Shown here: one piece after another, positions 61,301 to 64,000 of the stretch
Layout: each line of letters begins with the position of its first letter
Position numbering within the stretch: position 1 is the first letter of the stretch
Assembly: GCA_025201345.1 (NCBI GenBank)
Contig: JAIXMG010000004.1
Coordinates: 1,116,001 to 1,180,000 of the forward strand
From: Thamnidium elegans
Lineage: Eukaryota; Mucoromycota; Mucoromycetes; Mucorales; Mucoraceae
Length of the DNA stretch: 64,000 nt
Direction of reading: 5' to 3'
The notes under the pieces: model-generated
The model's database searches: none
Told to the model about the DNA's origin: nothing
Seen by the model: the letters and a program-made list of their open reading frames with translations, nothing else
Made by a program: the position numbers and the translations under genes

Positions 61301-61588
61301 ATACAGGTACATTATATCACTGGGTGTTATATCTAACATGATCTTCCTTATAGGCGTGATACTAATACTCATTACAAAATAATATTGTCCCTTAATAGTT
61401 TTATTTTGTAAAATCATGCTGAGCCATCAGCAGAACTACATTTTTTTTTTGCTACTTTTAATTCAAATCTACCCGAGAAAATTCCAGTCCCCCCAACTTA
61501 AGCCGCTATTATTTCAAACTTTTTATAATTGTTTTTTTATTACGTAGTATCTCAAAATAAAAAAAAAATATGTGTGTATGCGAGTAGT

Positions 61589-62353
61589 TTAAGCATCCTT
61601 AACCTTCTTGGTACCACGGAGGAGACCAGTACGACGAGCGGCAATCAAACCAACCTTTTGACCAGCAGGAGAGTCACGGGCCATAGTAGAAGCCTTACCA
61701 ATATGTTGATGGTTACCACCACCATGAGGATGGTCAACAGGGTTCATAGCAACACCACGAGTCTTGGGCCAAGAGTTACGCTTGACTCTGTACTTGTGGA
61801 AAGCACGACCAGCCTTCAAGAGAGGTTTATCGATACGACCACCACCGGCAATAATACCGATGACGGCACGAGAGGTAGAGGGAATAACCTTCTTGGAACC
61901 AGAGGGAAGACGAATACGGGTCTTACCATCATCACCGTGGCCAATAACAGTAGCATAGTTACCGGAGGTACGGGCAATAGATCCACGATCACCAACCTTT
62001 TCTTCAACGTTACAGATAACGGTACCTTCGGGCATAGAGGCCAAAGGTAAAACATTACCAATGTTTAAGGTAGCCTTCTTACCGGCATAAATGAATTGAC
62101 CAGTATACATACCTTCTGTGGCAATAAATGTTTCGGTACGGAGCTTGTACTTATAAGGGTCACGGAAGACAACCTTGGCAAGAGGGGCACCTCTTCCAGG
62201 ATCGTGAATGATATCTTTGACAATACCACGAACATAACCATGACGTTCAGCAAAATCAAAAACCCTGAGCTTGGCAGCACCCTTACGACCAACGGTATGG
62301 GAACGGAAAATACTTCCGGCACCCTTTCTCTGAGCACGAATAACACGACCCAT
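61589..62353 (-). CDS. RPL8: 60S ribosomal protein uL2 (L8)
   Basis: A single uninterrupted frame of 254 residues, the full family length. It opens [20 protein letters not shown] and holds [35 protein letters not shown], the uL2 signature [20 protein letters not shown] and ends [15 protein letters not shown]. The conserved histidine in HPHGGG is at the peptidyl-transferase centre. The coding sequence is distinctly G+C-richer with strong codon bias, as for a top-expressed gene. It has no intron, unlike almost all its neighbours. The yeast name is RPL2. Confidence 0.98.
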   Translation of the reverse strand: MGRVIRAQRKGAGSIFRSHTVGRKGAAKLRVFDFAERHGYVRGIVKDIIHDPGRGAPLAKVVFRDPYKYKLRTETFIATEGMYTGQFIYAGKKATLNIGNVLPLASMPEGTVICNVEEKVGDRGSIARTSGNYATVIGHGDDGKTRIRLPSGSKKVIPSTSRAVIGIIAGGGRIDKPLLKAGRAFHKYRVKRNSWPKTRGVAMNPVDHPHGGGNHQHIGKASTMARDSPAGQKVGLIAARRTGLLRGTKKVKDA

Positions 62354-63789
62354 TTAAAATATATATATCTTTTAAATCCATAATAAAATAAAATAAAAAG
62401 TTAGTTTTTTTTGAATCGATGAAAAAATTGTATATATATAGTGTGCGTCAATGTAATGTAAAAGAATCGAGAAATGTTGTACATTAAAAAAATCAGTCTC
62501 CTTTATTTTTCATCCATATCTAAATCGTAAATCATCCATCCATCCATCTATATATCCAATCGCTTTCTTTTTTCTCGATTCTTTTTCAATAACGTTCTAC
62601 TCTATACACATACAAAAAAAAATATTAAACATACCCTACTTGGGGGGAGAGAGAGAAGGAGTTGTATGGTTGACTGAGCAATTGACCTATTTTCAAGCGC
62701 TGCTGTTAGTTGGGATCGCATAAAAGAAAGAAGCAGTCACTATATATATATATTAAAAACAGGTTTTCTCTTCTTTTAAAACTGGTATTTAGATATTATT
62801 ATTTCTATTGTTATCTTTCTGTTTGAAAATTAAAACCTTTTGTGCGGTATAGTATGGAATTATATTTATAAAAAGAGTCTTTTATCATATCATCTTCTTG
62901 CAAATACGTCTACTAGAACAAATACTAGACGAGAAATATTTACTGAATATCTTGGGCCTTTTAAAACCAAATATTTTTTTAGGTAGCATAAATGCTGTTG
63001 GTAAATTTTTGTTTCTATACACTCATTACTTAATCGTAGCTGTCAAGTATTATCACCTGTAACTATGTATTACAACAGTAAAAAGATCTATTGTGAGCTT
63101 ATATATATAAAAACTGCTATTTTTAATTCCTGAAATAATTAGACTTATCTTGCACACTCGAATGTTTATTATGAAGTACTTGTGATAAACGTAAAGTATA
63201 CACAGTATGGTTTTGTTTTTAAAAAATCGCTATTACAATTCTACTTGTACTGCTCATATAAAATTATTACATGATAAATGGTACAATACCAACAGCATGT
63301 AGATAATTAAATTATAATGCTACGGCTATATTATAAGATAGTGTATCACGAATATATACGGACCAAACAAACACTTCTTCCAAATTCATAGTAGTCCATC
63401 TAAATTCAGTTTTTCCACGGGGTTTTTTGTTAAAAAAAAAACTGATGAGAGCAAACTGGATTAAAAAAGCCTTGGTGTTATATGTTGCTTAATTACATTG
63501 CCATAAAAAAGAAACTAAAGGTATTTAGCCATAGCGTTTTATTAAAGAACACACATTAGCAATACTGAACTACCTCCCTCGGAAAGTATACACTTGCTTA
63601 TACATACAACACAAAGATGTATGTAATAAAATGATTACTTGGTTTTTTTTAGGATGTGTTTTTTTGATATATTATCCATATTTTTAGTAGTTGTTAAAAA
63701 AAATATATATTTATAAAAAGCTATCAGCTTGTTTTCTTTTTTCTTTCTTCCACTGCTATCCTTCTGATAAAAATTCATAAAAGGAGACG
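62354..63789. other. Intergenic, promoter side of RPL8
   Basis: About 1.4 kb, A+T-rich, with pyrimidine tracts and (ATCC)n at 62536-62553 close upstream of RPL8. No gene seen. Confidence 0.5.
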
Positions 63790-64000
63790 AGAAAAAGATT
63801 ACGAAGAGGAAGAACAGTATAGTCTTCCTATGCCCAAAGTTAAAAAAAGAGCACAGTCTGCTACATTCAAACCCAATATCAATGAGTTTCAAATTATTAT
63901 CAAAGAAGCTATTAGGTCTAGGCTATATAATTTAATAAAGACAACTTTAAAAAATAATCTTAAAAGTTACACCAAAGGTCTTAAAAAAACCGAAGAAGAA
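63790..64000 (+). CDS. Partial exon of an unknown protein at the right edge
   Basis: An open frame with good codon quality reads KDYEEEEQYSLPMPKVKKRA, FKPNINEFQIIIKEAI, RLYNLIKTTLKNNLKS and runs off the window without a stop. It is highly charged and probably helical. The 5' limit is uncertain (a CATAAAAG acceptor near 63783 is possible). I do not recognise the family; a transposon protein is possible. Confidence 0.4.

Noticed and set aside
61529..62050. 173-codon open frame on the plus strand opposite RPL8
   Set aside because: Antisense shadow of the strongly biased RPL8 codons; Thr/Asn/Ser-rich with no motif.

Overview
This window is nuclear DNA of an early-diverging fungus, most likely a member of the Mucorales (Mucoromycota; a Rhizopus- or Mucor-like genome). 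The evidence is strong A+T richness with frequent long A or T runs, many short introns (about 45-110 bases, GTAAGT...TAG), and genes that give good full-length fungal or eukaryotic proteins once spliced. Coilin and COP9 subunit 3, often missing from yeasts, are present, and the transposon relics are of kinds I associate with zygomycetes. I worked by eye only; exon joins were checked by reading frame, so every multi-exon host gene reported with high confidence closes in frame.

Layout. 1-5200: a relic of a Fanzor-like (TnpB-related) gene on the minus strand, a perfect hairpin, a small CYSTM-type gene (2687-3067) and a broken small gene. 5221-5893: GOT1. 6038-10746: a decayed MULE transposase gene into which an apparently intact pogo/Tigger transposon (6651-8988, TA duplication) has jumped. 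11168-13815: further relics, including a second Fanzor-like gene. 13936-21562: an anion permease of the ArsB/CitMHS type, a cAMP phosphodiesterase with an N-terminal receiver domain, and a Sch9-like AGC kinase. 21740-24470: a third Fanzor-like relic, repeated nearly identically at 58557-61300. 25621-50541: a gene-dense stretch with PEX4-like E2, a small membrane protein, a Fet3-like multicopper oxidase, a TDRD3/RMI1-like RGG protein, mevalonate diphosphate decarboxylase, mitochondrial glutamyl-tRNA synthetase, CSN3, a universal-stress protein, histidyl-tRNA synthetase, SYS1, an OSBP, a carboxymuconolactone-decarboxylase-like protein and a broken hypothetical gene. 50542-54863: a gene-poor stretch holding a 111-base MITE derived from the pogo element. 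54864-58416: eIF4E-like, prefoldin 6 and coilin. 61589-62353: ribosomal protein uL2 (RPL8). The right edge holds a partial unknown exon.

The host genes are mostly unrelated housekeeping functions, arranged without operons but often tail-to-tail with tiny gaps. Loosely linked themes are Golgi traffic and lipid transfer (GOT1, SYS1, OSBP), nutrient/cAMP signalling (PDE, Sch9) and translation (two tRNA synthetases, eIF4E, uL2). The most interesting material is the set of Fanzor-like relics, which belong to the family of eukaryotic RNA-guided nucleases; the intact nested pogo element with its MITE; a RegA-like receiver-PDE fusion; and two GC-AG introns.
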